Shown here in pieces: positions 9,039-20,642 of a DNA stretch of 64,000 nt. Made by a program: the position numbers and the translations under genes. Source of the stretch: Achromobacter sp. AONIH1. GTDB lineage: Bacteria; Pseudomonadota; Gammaproteobacteria; Burkholderiales; Burkholderiaceae_B. The notes beneath the pieces are model-generated. The model made no database searches and was not told where the DNA came from. It saw nothing but the letters and a program-made list of their open reading frames with translations. The stretch's first letter is position 1. Each line of letters begins with the position of its first letter. The stretch is taken from NCBI RefSeq assembly GCF_002902905.1, contig NZ_CP026124.1, forward strand, positions 5,394,001 to 5,458,000, given 5' to 3'.

Positions 9039-9851
9039 ATGGCCCTCTCCCAGGAATCCGCGCAGCCAAGCAGCGCGGCCGAACAACAGACCCGCCGCGA
9101 CCTGGCGGCCTGCTACCGGCTGGTCGCCCATTTCGGCATGGACGACAGCATCTACACCCACATCTCGGCGCGCGTGCCCGGCGAGGAAGGGGCCTTCCTG
9201 ATCAATCCCTACGGCCACCTGTTCCGCGACATCACGCCCGAATCGCTGGTCAAGGTCGGCATGGACGGCCATCCGGTCGCGCCCACGCCCCACGACGTCA
9301 ATCCGGCGGGCTTCACCATCCACAGCGCCGTGCACATGGGACGCCCCGACGCGGGTTGCGTGCTGCACACCCACACCGTCGCCGGCGTGGCCGTGTCCTC
9401 GCTGGCCTGCGGCCTGCAGCCGGTGAACCAGTGGGCGCTGCAGTTCTATAACCGCGTCGCCTATCACGACTACGAAGGCATCGCGCTGGACCTGGACGAA
9501 CGCGAGCGGCTGGTGGCCGACCTGGGTCAACAGAACGCCATGATCCTGCGCAACCACGGCCTGCTGACCGTCGGCGCCACGGTGGCCGAGGCCTTCATCC
9601 TGATGCTCAATCTGGACCGCGCCTGCCGCGTGCAGCTGGCGATCCAGTCCACCGGCCAGGCGACCTACCCGGTCAGCGCGCAGGTCAGCGAGAAGACCGC
9701 GCGCCAGTACGCCAGCGGCGACACCAACCGCCTGCCCGGCTCGCCCGACCCCAGCGAACGCGAATGGCGCGCGCTGCTCAAGCTGGTGGAACCTCCGCCG
9801 CCCGCCCCCCGGCTCGCGGATGCCCTCGATGGCTCCGCGCTGCGCGCCTGA
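9039..9851 (+). CDS. Class II aldolase/adducin family protein
   Basis: This 270-residue protein belongs to the zinc-dependent class II aldolase/adducin family. It carries the ITPESLVKV motif and metal-binding histidines in VLHTHT, and LRNHGLL near residue 170. Family members act as sugar-phosphate aldolases or decarboxylases, and many are of unknown reaction. It is the first gene of the rightward operon facing the GntR/deacetylase operon and lies 55 bases before the solute-binding protein gene. The context suggests it handles a carbon fragment of the imported compound; the reaction cannot be assigned. Confidence 0.85.
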   Translation: MALSQESAQPSSAAEQQTRRDLAACYRLVAHFGMDDSIYTHISARVPGEEGAFLINPYGHLFRDITPESLVKVGMDGHPVAPTPHDVNPAGFTIHSAVHMGRPDAGCVLHTHTVAGVAVSSLACGLQPVNQWALQFYNRVAYHDYEGIALDLDERERLVADLGQQNAMILRNHGLLTVGATVAEAFILMLNLDRACRVQLAIQSTGQATYPVSAQVSEKTARQYASGDTNRLPGSPDPSEREWRALLKLVEPPPPAPRLADALDGSALRA

Positions 9852-9906
9852 ACGGCGCGCGTCGCTTTCTTTCCCGCCGCCCCGGCCCCGTCACCAGGAG
9901 AACCTC

Positions 9907-11472
9907 ATGAACCGACGCGACTTTCTGATCTCGAGCGCCGTCACGGCCGGCTGGCTGAGCGGCGCGACCGCCCTGCCCGCCTGGGCCGCGGCCGCGCGCA
10001 ACGGCGTGCTCAACATCGCCGTGCAACCCGAGCCGCCGGGCCTGATGCTGGGCATCGTGCAGAACGGCCCCACGCAGATGATCGGCGGCCAGATCTACGA
10101 AAGCCTGCTGCGCTACGACGACAAGCTTGAGCCCATGCCCGGCCTGGCCGCGTCCTGGACGGTGAACGACGCGGCCACCGTCTACACCTTCACGCTCAAG
10201 CAGGGTGTGCAGTGGCACGACGGCAAGCCCTTCAACGCGCACGACGTGGTGTTCAGCGTCGACCAGTTCCTGCGCAAGACCCACGCGCGCCTGCGCGCCG
10301 GGCTGGCCTTCGTGGACAGCATCAAGGCGCTGGACGAGCACACGGTCGAATTCCGCCTGCCCCGGCCGTTCGGCCCGTTCCTGGGGCTGTTCGAGGTCGG
10401 CACCATGCCGATGGTGCCGCGCCATATCTACGAAGGCACCGACTACCTGAACAACCCGGCCAACAACACGCCCATCGGCACCGGCCCGTACAAGTTCAAG
10501 GAATGGCGGCGCGGCTCGTACATCCAGCTGGTGCGCAACGAGCAGTACCACGAGGCCGGCCTGCCCAGCGTCGACACGCTGTACTTCCACGTGATCCCCG
10601 ACGCCGCCTCGCGCGCGGCCGCCTTCGAATCCGGCAAGATGGACGTGCTGCCCGGCGGCACCGTCGAATACTTCGACATCGCGCGCCTGAAGGCGCTGCC
10701 CAACGTCGAGACCACCACCAAGGGCTGGGAATTCTTCGGCCCGCATTCCTTCATGTGGCTCAACAACCGCCATCCGGTGCTCGCCGACGTGCGCGTGCGC
10801 CGCGCCATCATGTACGCGCTGGACCGCGAGGCCATGCGCAACGTGGCCTGGTATGGCTTCGGCAAGGTCGCCACCGGGCCGTTCAACAGCAGCGTGCGCT
10901 ATTACACCGACCAGGTCACGCGCTATCCGCGCGACGTGGCGCGCGCCAAACAACTGCTCAAGGAAGCCGGCTACAAGGGTCAGACGCTGCGCCTGCTGCC
11001 GCTGCCCTACGGCGAGACCTGGCAGCGCTACGCCGAGATCGCGCGCCAGAACCTGGCCGAGGTTGGCATCAAGCTGGAGATGACCGCCACCGACGTGGCC
11101 GGCTGGAGCGAGAAGACCGCCAACTGGGACTACGACATCGCCTTCTGCTACCTGTACCAATACGGCGACGCCGCGCTGGGCGTGAGCCGCAACTACCTCA
11201 CGTCCACCATCGCCAAGGGCTCGCCCTGGAACAACGTCGAGGGTTACAGCAACCCCAAGGTCGACGAGCTGTTCGAACGCGGCGCGCAGGAAGCCGATCC
11301 GCAGAAGCGCCGCGCGCTGTACGAAGAGGTGCAGCGCATCCTGGTCGACGAGGCGCCGGTGGCCTGGCTGCTGGAACTGCAATTCCCCACGCTCTACCGC
11401 AACAACATCAAGAACCTGATCAATTCCGGCATCGGTTTGAACGATAGCCTGGCGCGCGCCACGCTGGCCTGA
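9907..11472 (+). CDS. ABC transporter solute-binding protein, family 5 (peptide/nickel type)
   Basis: This 521-residue periplasmic binding protein of the DppA/OppA type begins MNRRDFLISSAVTAGW, a twin-arginine-like signal peptide ending near AAA (about residue 30). Family signatures include VTFTLKQGVQWHDGKPF-type text (YTFTLKQGVQWHDG), GTGPYKFKEW and VRRAIMYALDRE. The ATG at 9907 follows CCAGGAGAACCTC, a good ribosome-binding site. It forms one importer with the two permeases and fused ATPase that follow. It resembles the SBP of cluster B (42437-44047) closely, for example in AVQPEPPGL and VQPEPPVI near the N-terminus. Confidence 0.93.
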   Translation: MNRRDFLISSAVTAGWLSGATALPAWAAAARNGVLNIAVQPEPPGLMLGIVQNGPTQMIGGQIYESLLRYDDKLEPMPGLAASWTVNDAATVYTFTLKQGVQWHDGKPFNAHDVVFSVDQFLRKTHARLRAGLAFVDSIKALDEHTVEFRLPRPFGPFLGLFEVGTMPMVPRHIYEGTDYLNNPANNTPIGTGPYKFKEWRRGSYIQLVRNEQYHEAGLPSVDTLYFHVIPDAASRAAAFESGKMDVLPGGTVEYFDIARLKALPNVETTTKGWEFFGPHSFMWLNNRHPVLADVRVRRAIMYALDREAMRNVAWYGFGKVATGPFNSSVRYYTDQVTRYPRDVARAKQLLKEAGYKGQTLRLLPLPYGETWQRYAEIARQNLAEVGIKLEMTATDVAGWSEKTANWDYDIAFCYLYQYGDAALGVSRNYLTSTIAKGSPWNNVEGYSNPKVDELFERGAQEADPQKRRALYEEVQRILVDEAPVAWLLELQFPTLYRNNIKNLINSGIGLNDSLARATLA

Positions 11473-11504
11473 ACGGCGCGCAGCCCGGCAACAGGGGGAA
11501 TGCC

Positions 11505-12479
11505 ATGAAGAAACTCGCTTACCTGATGCGCCGCGTCGCGCAGGGCCTGCTGGTGCTGGCCCTGATCGCGGTCATCAATTTCCTGCTGATCCGCGCCGCG
11601 CCCGGCGACCCGGCCGCCGTCATGGCGGGCGAGGCCGGCGCGGCGGACGAAGCCTTCGTCGCGCAGCTGCGCGAGCGCTTTGGACTGGACAAGCCGCTGC
11701 CCCAGCAGCTGGCGACCTACCTGGGACACGCCGCCCGGCTGGACCTGGGTGATTCCTACCGCCAGCAACGGCCCGTCATGAGCCTGATCGGCGAACGGCT
11801 GCCCGCGACGCTGCTGCTGACCCTGACGGCCTTCGTCGTGTCGCTGACCCTGGGCGTGGCATTGGGCGCCTGGAGCAGCGCCCGCGCCGGCACCTGGCTC
11901 GACAGCCTGGTCAGCACGCTGTCGATGCTGTTCTACGCCACGCCGCTATTCTGGCTGGCGCTGATGGGAGTGCTGCTGTTCTCGGTCAAGCTGGAATGGC
12001 TGCCGGGCTTCGGCTTCGAAACGGTGGGCGCGGGCCACGCGGGACTGGCTCGCGCGGCCGACATCGCCCGTCACCTGGTGCTGCCGGCGGCCACGCTGGC
12101 GCTCTTCTACATGGCGGTGTATGCCCGCATGACGCGCACCGCCATGCTGGAAGTGGCGCAGATGGATTTCATCAAGACCGCCCGCGCCAAGGGCCTGTCG
12201 CCGCGCCGCATCCAACGCCGCCACATCCTGCGCAACGCACTGCTGCCGGTCATCACGCTGGCCGGCATCCAGGCCGGCTCCATGGTGGGCGGCACGGTGC
12301 TGATCGAGACCGTGTTCGCCTGGCCCGGCATCGGCCGGCTGATGTTCGACGCCCTGGTGCAGCGCGACTACAACCTGCTGCTGGGCACGTTCCTGATCAC
12401 GGCGGCGCTGGCCGTGGCGTTCAACATCATCACCGACCTGCTCTACACGCTGGCCGATCCGAGGATAGAACTGCAATGA
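11505..12479 (+). CDS. ABC transporter permease, DppB type
   Basis: This 324-residue inner-membrane permease begins MKKLAYLMRRVAQGLLVL with the DppB-type opening INFLLIRAAPGDPA. It has six hydrophobic segments and the cytoplasmic EAA loop FIKTARAKGLSPRRIQRRHILRNAL, which contacts the ATPase. AGGGGGAATGCC precedes the ATG. Its stop overlaps the start of the second permease as ATGA. Confidence 0.93.
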   Translation: MKKLAYLMRRVAQGLLVLALIAVINFLLIRAAPGDPAAVMAGEAGAADEAFVAQLRERFGLDKPLPQQLATYLGHAARLDLGDSYRQQRPVMSLIGERLPATLLLTLTAFVVSLTLGVALGAWSSARAGTWLDSLVSTLSMLFYATPLFWLALMGVLLFSVKLEWLPGFGFETVGAGHAGLARAADIARHLVLPAATLALFYMAVYARMTRTAMLEVAQMDFIKTARAKGLSPRRIQRRHILRNALLPVITLAGIQAGSMVGGTVLIETVFAWPGIGRLMFDALVQRDYNLLLGTFLITAALAVAFNIITDLLYTLADPRIELQ

Positions 12480-13321
12480 ACAACGGATTCTGGCGGCGTT
12501 TCCGCCGCAACAAGGGCGCCCTGGCCGGGCTGGCCGTGATGGCCGTGGTGCTGCTGCTGGCGCTGTCCGCGCCGCTGGTCGCGCCGCACGATCCCTGGGC
12601 CATGGTGCAGCGCCCCTTCCTGCCGCCGCTGGACCTGGCCGGCCTGCCGTTCGGCACCGACACCATGGGCCGCGACATCGGCTCGGGGCTGGCCTACGGC
12701 GCCCGCATCTCTCTGCTGATCGGGCTGGTCTCGACGCTGGCGGGCCTGCTGATCGGCGTGTCGGTCGGCGCGCTGGCCGGCTACTACGGCGGCTGGATCG
12801 ACAACAGCCTGATGCGCTTCACCGAGCTGTTCCAGGCCATTCCCAGCTTCGCGCTGGCCATCGTGCTGGTGGCGATCTTCCAGCCCTCGGTGGCGTCCAT
12901 CGTCACGGCCATCGCCCTGGTCTCGTGGCCGCCGGTGGCGCGGCTGGTGCGCAGCGAATTCCTGACGCTGCGCCACCGCGACTTCGTCCATGCCGCGCAC
13001 CTGGCGGGCGAATCGAACCTGCGCATCATCGTCACCCAGATCCTGCCCAACGCGGCCGCGCCCATCGTGGTGATGGGCTCGCTGATGGTGGCCACGGCCA
13101 TCCTGCTGGAATCGAGCCTGAGCTTCATGGGCCTGGGCGATCCCAACGTGATGAGCTGGGGCTACATGATCGGCGCGGCCCGCACCGCGCTGCGCCAGGC
13201 CTGGTGGATCAGCCTGTTCCCCGGCGTGGCCATCCTGCTGACGGTGCTGGCGCTGAACCTGATCGGCGAAGGCCTGAGCGACGGGCTGAACACCCGCATG
13301 GATCCCAGGAGCCGCGCATGA
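12476..13321 (+). CDS. ABC transporter permease, DppC type
   Basis: This 281-residue permease has the DppC signatures NKGALAGLAVM, FGTDTMGRDI and an EAA loop (FVHAAHLAGESNLRIIVTQI). The ATG at 12476 overlaps the DppB-type stop (ATGA), so the long open frame starting earlier is not used. The stop again overlaps the ATPase start. It is the partner of the 11505-12479 permease. Confidence 0.92.
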   Translation: MNNGFWRRFRRNKGALAGLAVMAVVLLLALSAPLVAPHDPWAMVQRPFLPPLDLAGLPFGTDTMGRDIGSGLAYGARISLLIGLVSTLAGLLIGVSVGALAGYYGGWIDNSLMRFTELFQAIPSFALAIVLVAIFQPSVASIVTAIALVSWPPVARLVRSEFLTLRHRDFVHAAHLAGESNLRIIVTQILPNAAAPIVVMGSLMVATAILLESSLSFMGLGDPNVMSWGYMIGAARTALRQAWWISLFPGVAILLTVLALNLIGEGLSDGLNTRMDPRSRA

Positions 13322-14997
13322 ACCTCGTCACCTCCCATGCCGCCGCCCCGCCATCCGGGGACGCCCTGCTCGACATCCGCGACCTGTCGATCCGCCTGCC
13401 GGCCGGCGCCGACCGCCCGCTCGCGGTCAAGGACGCCAGCCTGCGCATCGGTCGCGGCGAAACGCTGTGCATCGTGGGCGAAAGCGGCTCCGGCAAGTCC
13501 ATGATCGCCAACGCCGTCATGGGCCTGCTGCCGCAGCCCATGGTGGCGCCGGTGGCCGGCGCCATCGTGTTCCAGGGCCACGACCTGCTGGCCCTGGCCG
13601 AACCGCAATGGCGCGCGCTGCGCGGCAACCGCATCGGCATGATCTTCCAGGATCCGATGTCGGCGCTCAATCCGGTGATGCGCATCGGCGACCAGCTCGA
13701 AGAGGCGCTGGACGCGCACCTGCGCCTGTCGCCCGCCGACAAGCGCGCCCGCATCCTGGGCGCGCTGCGCGACGTGCGGCTGCCGGATCCCGAGGGCATC
13801 GCCGCCAGCTATCCCGGACGCCTGTCCGGCGGCCAGCGCCAGCGCGTCATGATCGCCTGCGCGCTGATGCTGGAGCCGGCGCTGCTGATCGCCGACGAGC
13901 CCACCACCGCGCTGGACGTCACCACCCAGGCGCAGATCCTGGAGCTGATCCGCGACCTGCAGGCCAAGCGCGGCACCGCCGTGCTGTTCATCACCCATGA
14001 CTTCGGCGTGGTTTCGCAGATCGCCGACCACGTGGCCGTGATGCAGCTGGGCGAGATCGTCGAGGCCGGCGCGGCCGCCGACGTGCTGGGCCATCCCCGT
14101 CACGACTACACCCGCAAGCTGATCGCCGCCATCCCGCACGGCATGCCCGACACGGCGCGCGAGGCCGCGCGCCAGCCGGTATTGCTGGACGTGCGCGACC
14201 TGCACAAGACCTATGTGTCCGGCGGCGGCCTGTTCCGGCGCGGCCGCGAAACCGCCGCCATGCGCGGCATCAGCTTCACCCTCCAGCGCGGCGAGGTGCT
14301 GGGCCTGGTGGGCGAGTCCGGTTCGGGCAAGTCCACGCTGGGCCGCTGCATCGCCGGCTTGCTGGCGCCGGACGGCGGCCAGATCCTCTTCAACGGCCAG
14401 GCGGGCAATGCGCGCCCCGCGCCGGGACGTGTGCAAATGGTGTTCCAGGACCCGCAGGCCTCGCTCAACCCGCGCCATACCGTGGGCCGCTCGATCATGG
14501 CCGGCCCGCTGGCGCAAGGCATGGCGCCGGAACGCGCCCGCGCCCGGGCGGCGGAACTATTGCAGCTGGTCGGCCTGAATCCCGATGCCGCCGGACGCTA
14601 TCCGCATGAGTTCTCCGGCGGCCAGCGCCAGCGCATCGGCATCGCCCGCGCGCTGGCCAGCGAGCCCGAGCTGATCGTGGCGGACGAGCCGGTGTCGGCG
14701 CTGGACGTATCCGTGCAGGCCCAGGTGCTGGAGCTGTTCGCCAGCGTGCGCCGGCGGTTCCAGCTGAGCATGCTATTCGTCACCCACGACCTGCGCGTGG
14801 CGGCGCAGATGTGCGACCGCATCGCCGTCATGCAGCAGGGCCGCATCATCGAATGCGGGCCCGCCGCGCAGATCATCGGCGCGCCCGGCCAGGGCTACAC
14901 GCGTGAACTGGTGCGGGCCGTGCCCGACTTCGCCAGCATCGTTTCCGGACGCGCGCGCATCAGCGGCCACGCGCGGCTGGCGGAGGTCGCGGCATGA
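13318..14997 (+). CDS. Fused ABC transporter ATPase, DppD-DppF type
   Basis: This 559-residue protein holds two complete ABC domains in one chain. The first has Walker A GESGSGKS, signature LSGGQRQRV and Walker [13 protein letters not shown]. The second, from about residue 290, has [17 protein letters not shown] and [12 protein letters not shown]. In classic Dpp/Opp systems these are separate DppD and DppF proteins; fused forms such as GsiA and YejF are known. It overlaps the permease (ATGA) and the following dehydrogenase (ATGA). It powers import through the upstream permeases. Confidence 0.93.
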   Translation: MNLVTSHAAAPPSGDALLDIRDLSIRLPAGADRPLAVKDASLRIGRGETLCIVGESGSGKSMIANAVMGLLPQPMVAPVAGAIVFQGHDLLALAEPQWRALRGNRIGMIFQDPMSALNPVMRIGDQLEEALDAHLRLSPADKRARILGALRDVRLPDPEGIAASYPGRLSGGQRQRVMIACALMLEPALLIADEPTTALDVTTQAQILELIRDLQAKRGTAVLFITHDFGVVSQIADHVAVMQLGEIVEAGAAADVLGHPRHDYTRKLIAAIPHGMPDTAREAARQPVLLDVRDLHKTYVSGGGLFRRGRETAAMRGISFTLQRGEVLGLVGESGSGKSTLGRCIAGLLAPDGGQILFNGQAGNARPAPGRVQMVFQDPQASLNPRHTVGRSIMAGPLAQGMAPERARARAAELLQLVGLNPDAAGRYPHEFSGGQRQRIGIARALASEPELIVADEPVSALDVSVQAQVLELFASVRRRFQLSMLFVTHDLRVAAQMCDRIAVMQQGRIIECGPAAQIIGAPGQGYTRELVRAVPDFASIVSGRARISGHARLAEVAA

Positions 14998-15965
14998 GCG
15001 CCCTGCCCCTGCACGCCACCGATCGGCCGCCCTGTATCGCGCTGCTGAGCCGGGTGCTGGACATGCGCTACCTGGTGCCGGCGTTCCAGGCGCTGCGGCC
15101 CGACATCGCCTGGCGCACCGCCGACGACCTGGGCGATCCGGCCGATATCGACGCCGCGGTATGCTGGCTGCCGCCCGCCGGTCTGCTGGGCGCGCTGCCC
15201 AACCTGCGCCTGATCCAGTCCATCGGCGCCGGCGTGGACCACATCTACGCCGACCCCGCCGTGCCGCGCCACGTGCCGGTCTGCCGCGTGGCCGAGGCGG
15301 GCATGGCGGCGGGCATGAGCAGCTACGTCGCCTGGGCGGTGATCAACCATCACCGCCATTTCCCCGACTACGTGCGCAACCATGCCCAGGGGGTGTGGCG
15401 CGAGAGCCCCATCGTGCCGCCATCGGAACACCGCGTGGCCATCGCCGGGCTGGGCCGGCTGGGCCTGGCCGCCGCGCGCGCGCTGGCGGCGCTGGGTTAT
15501 CGCGTCTCGGGCTGGAGCCGCACGCCCAAGCCCGATCTGGCCGAGGGCATCACGGGCTATCACGGCGCCGACGGCCTGCCGGCGCTGCTGGCCCAGGCCG
15601 ACACGCTGGTCTGCCTGCTGCCGCTGACGGACGAGACGCGCGGCTTCCTGGGCGCCGCGACCTTCGCCCGATTGCCGCGCGGCGCCCATGTGGTCAACGC
15701 GGGCCGGGGCGAGCACCTGGACGCCGCCACCCTGCTGGCGGCGCTGGACAGCGGCCAGCTCTCCTACGCCACGCTGGACGCCACCCCGCAGGAGCCGCTG
15801 CCGCCGGACCATCCGCTGTGGCGACATCCCAAGGTGATGATCACGCCCCACATCGCCACCCGCACGCCGGCCGCCGCCATCGCGCGGCAGACGCTGGACA
15901 ACCTGGCGGCATTGCAGGCGGGACGTCGCCCCGACACCTGCGCCGACGCGGCCCTCGGATACTGA
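14994..15965 (+). CDS. D-2-hydroxyacid dehydrogenase, GhrA-like
   Basis: This 323-residue NAD(P)-dependent dehydrogenase has the nucleotide-binding IAGLGRLGLAAARAL, catalytic Arg in NAGRGEH and the Glu/His pair in PQEPLPPDHPLW and ITPHIA. It resembles the glyoxylate/hydroxypyruvate reductase A group, which reduces 2-oxoacids. Its start overlaps the ATPase stop (ATGA), so it belongs to the importer operon and probably reduces or oxidises a product of the imported compound. A strong stem-loop follows the stop. Confidence 0.87.
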   Translation: MSALPLHATDRPPCIALLSRVLDMRYLVPAFQALRPDIAWRTADDLGDPADIDAAVCWLPPAGLLGALPNLRLIQSIGAGVDHIYADPAVPRHVPVCRVAEAGMAAGMSSYVAWAVINHHRHFPDYVRNHAQGVWRESPIVPPSEHRVAIAGLGRLGLAAARALAALGYRVSGWSRTPKPDLAEGITGYHGADGLPALLAQADTLVCLLPLTDETRGFLGAATFARLPRGAHVVNAGRGEHLDAATLLAALDSGQLSYATLDATPQEPLPPDHPLWRHPKVMITPHIATRTPAAAIARQTLDNLAALQAGRRPDTCADAALGY

Positions 15966-15973
15966 GCCGGCCA

Positions 15974-16024
15974 GCGCCAGGCGCGGCGCGGACGCGTAAC
16001 GGACATCCGCGCCGCGCCTGGCGC
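15974..16024. other. Large GC-rich stem-loop after the cluster A operon
   Basis: A perfect 19-bp inverted repeat (15974-15992 with 16006-16024) flanks a 13-base loop, starting 8 bases after the dehydrogenase stop. There is no T-run, so it is not a standard intrinsic terminator. It may protect the 3' end of the operon mRNA or assist Rho-dependent termination. Confidence 0.7.
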
Positions 16025-16119
16025 CGCATGGACCGGTTGACGCGGTCATCCCCGCTTGCTACACCAACAGACGCAATTGCACTTGGTCCCAGAAACTTCT
16101 CTCTACCTGGAGGTGGTTT

Positions 16120-17310
16120 ATGAGCAAGCGTATTGTTGTCGTAGGCGGCGGCGTAGGCGGCACCATGCTGGCCAATCAGCTCGCCGGAAAGCTGTACCCC
16201 GAGATCCAACGCGGCGAAGTCTCCATCACGCTGCTCTCGGATTCGCCGGATCACTACTACAAGCCGGCCTTCATGTACGTGGCCTTCAATCTCTTCTTCC
16301 GCGAAGAACTGAAGCGGCCGGAACGCTCCCTGCTGCGACCCGAGATCGAATTCCGCGTGGACAAGGTCACGCGCTTTCATTTCGACCGTCAGGAACTGTC
16401 CACGCAGAGCGGGCAACGCCATGGCTATGACTATCTGGTCATCGCGACAGGCTGTGTGCCATCCCCTGAGCGCATCGAAGGGCTGAAAGAAGCCGGCGAC
16501 CACTTCTACCAGTACGCCGCCGCCCGCCAGCTGGCGGACCGCCTGTCGCGCATCGAACGCGGGCGGGTCTTCGTCAGCGTCACCTTCCCCAAGACGCCCA
16601 ACGTTCCGCACCAATGCGGCATCGCCCCCATCGAGACCACACTGATGCTGGACGACTACCTGCGGCGTCGCGGCGTGCGCGACAAGGTGGAAATCGTCTA
16701 CACCTACCCGACCACCTCGCAGCTGCTGCGCAACTGCCTGTTCCTGCAGCGCCCGACCTGCGAGGTGCTGCCCGGCATCTTCGAACAGAAGGGCATCCGC
16801 TTCCAGCGTGGCTTCACGCTGTCGCGGGTCGATCCGGAACGGCGCATCGCGTACTCGGAGGAAGGCGGCGAACAGCCCTTCGACATCCTCATGGCCACGC
16901 CGCCGATACGCGCCGTGGACGTGGTGCTGGAGTCGGGCGTGTCGCAGGCCGAGAACAACGAGGGCTGGCTGCCGACCGACCACGAGACCCTGAAGGTCTA
17001 CGGACTGGAGAACGTCTACGTGATCGGCGACACGGTCGACCTGCCGGTCAGCAAGGCCGGCGGCTCCTGCCACAACCAGGCGCCGGTCATCGCCAACAAC
17101 ATCGCCGGCGAGATCCGGTTGGGCCAGGTCTGCAGCGCCTATGACGGCCGGGTGCAGGCGGTGGCCCAGATGGGCCTGAACGCCGGCATGCCGCTCTGGT
17201 ACGACTACACCCACGACGTGCTGCCCACGCCGCCCACCAAGCTCGGCGGCCTGCTGCGCCACGGCTTCAATCGCGGCCTGTACTGGGCCGTCGCAAGGGG
17301 AATGCTATGA
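16120..17310 (+). CDS. FAD-dependent oxidoreductase, sulfide:quinone oxidoreductase-like
   Basis: This 396-residue flavoprotein begins RIVVVGGGVGGTMLANQL (FAD-binding Rossmann motif) and has a second dinucleotide region and the terminal FAD motif VYVIGDTVDLP. Cysteines at about 112 (ATGC) and 166 (PHQCGIAP), with others in LRNCLFL and RPTC, resemble the redox cysteines of sulfide:quinone oxidoreductases. It would oxidise sulfide or a related donor and reduce quinone at the membrane surface. CTGGAGGTGG lies before the ATG. The following DUF1641 gene overlaps it by ATGA. An NADH-dependent role cannot be excluded. Confidence 0.8.
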   Translation: MSKRIVVVGGGVGGTMLANQLAGKLYPEIQRGEVSITLLSDSPDHYYKPAFMYVAFNLFFREELKRPERSLLRPEIEFRVDKVTRFHFDRQELSTQSGQRHGYDYLVIATGCVPSPERIEGLKEAGDHFYQYAAARQLADRLSRIERGRVFVSVTFPKTPNVPHQCGIAPIETTLMLDDYLRRRGVRDKVEIVYTYPTTSQLLRNCLFLQRPTCEVLPGIFEQKGIRFQRGFTLSRVDPERRIAYSEEGGEQPFDILMATPPIRAVDVVLESGVSQAENNEGWLPTDHETLKVYGLENVYVIGDTVDLPVSKAGGSCHNQAPVIANNIAGEIRLGQVCSAYDGRVQAVAQMGLNAGMPLWYDYTHDVLPTPPTKLGGLLRHGFNRGLYWAVARGML

Positions 17311-17741
17311 ACGCGCCACACGAAGGAACCGCCGCGCTGCCCGCCGACACGCCCGCGTCCGCCCCTTTCCTCGGCGGCGGGCCGGGCGCGCGCGCCCTGG
17401 CCGACCGGCTGGGCCTGCTGGCCGAGGCCGGCCGGCTCGACAACATCGCCGACCTGCTGTCGCTGGCCTCGGACCTGGTGGACCTGCTGGACCAGTCCAT
17501 GGTGGAAAAGCTGGCGCTGCTGTCCGAGCAGGCCACCAGCGCGGCCTGGATCGCCGCCAATACATTGCGCGACGCCCACGCCCGCACGCTGCGGGAAGAA
17601 CGGCCGCCCAGCCTGACGGGCCTCATCGGCCTGCTGCGTGACGAGGACACGCGGCGCGGCATGGCCGTGGCGCTGCGGGCGCTGCAGACGCTGGGCCGGC
17701 AGATGAAGGCCCAGCGGCAGGACTACGCGGACGCCTCGTAG
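17307..17741 (+). CDS. DUF1641 domain protein
   Basis: This 144-residue, mostly helical protein contains the DUF1641-like core RLDNIADLLSLASDLVDLLD followed by MVEKLALLSEQ and a C-terminal GLIGLLRDEDTRRGMAVALRALQTLG. DUF1641 proteins are often encoded beside sulfide:quinone oxidoreductase-like flavoproteins or formate dehydrogenases. The ATGA overlap with the flavoprotein implies a shared function, perhaps assembly or membrane docking. No catalytic residues are recognisable. Confidence 0.75.
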   Translation: MNAPHEGTAALPADTPASAPFLGGGPGARALADRLGLLAEAGRLDNIADLLSLASDLVDLLDQSMVEKLALLSEQATSAAWIAANTLRDAHARTLREERPPSLTGLIGLLRDEDTRRGMAVALRALQTLGRQMKAQRQDYADAS

Positions 17742-17817
17742 GCCGCGCTGGCGCATCGAGAGCCCGCGCGAGAACCCGCGCGCGGGGGAGCGGCCCCGCC
17801 TCGCATGCGAGGCGCGT

Positions 17818-17854
17818 AAAAAAACCCCGGCGGCTCGGGTTTGAGCCGCCGGGG
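17818..17854 (-). terminator. Intrinsic terminator of clpB
   Basis: Reading leftward, a perfect 12-bp stem (17843-17854 with 17825-17836, loop of 6) is followed by seven T on the minus strand (A at 17818-17824). It lies about 45 bases past the clpB stop. Confidence 0.9.
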
Positions 17855-17896
17855 TCGTGTCGGCGCGCGGCAGGCTCCCGCCGCGCCCGGCCCCGC

Positions 17897-20503
<2,607 letters not shown>

Positions 20504-20565
20504 AGTGGTCGTTTGGCTTGTTGAGGAGCCTGACCGATGCATCGCCGGCTGGCTCGATGACCTGA

Positions 20566-20592
20566 ATATGCGGCCGGGACGGGGAATTTCAA
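20566..20592 (-). promoter_or_regulatory. Sigma32 (heat-shock) promoter of clpB
   Basis: On the minus strand TTGAAA (20592-20587), a 13-base spacer and CCGCATAT (20573-20566) match the RpoH consensus TTGAAA-N11-16-CCCCATNT at all but one position. It lies about 65 bases upstream of the clpB start, where such a promoter is expected. Confidence 0.8.
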
Positions 20593-20642
20593 TACCCTGC
20601 CGGCCTTGCGGACTCTATCGACGTGCGGCAACCTGAGGAATC

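Noticed and set aside
8130..9557. A long minus-strand open frame in frame with the first HDAC-like protein, suggesting an 818-residue fusion
   Set aside because: The extra part runs antisense to the GntR-linked region and the aldolase gene, has no recognisable domain, and the ATGA overlap at 8129 gives a natural start.
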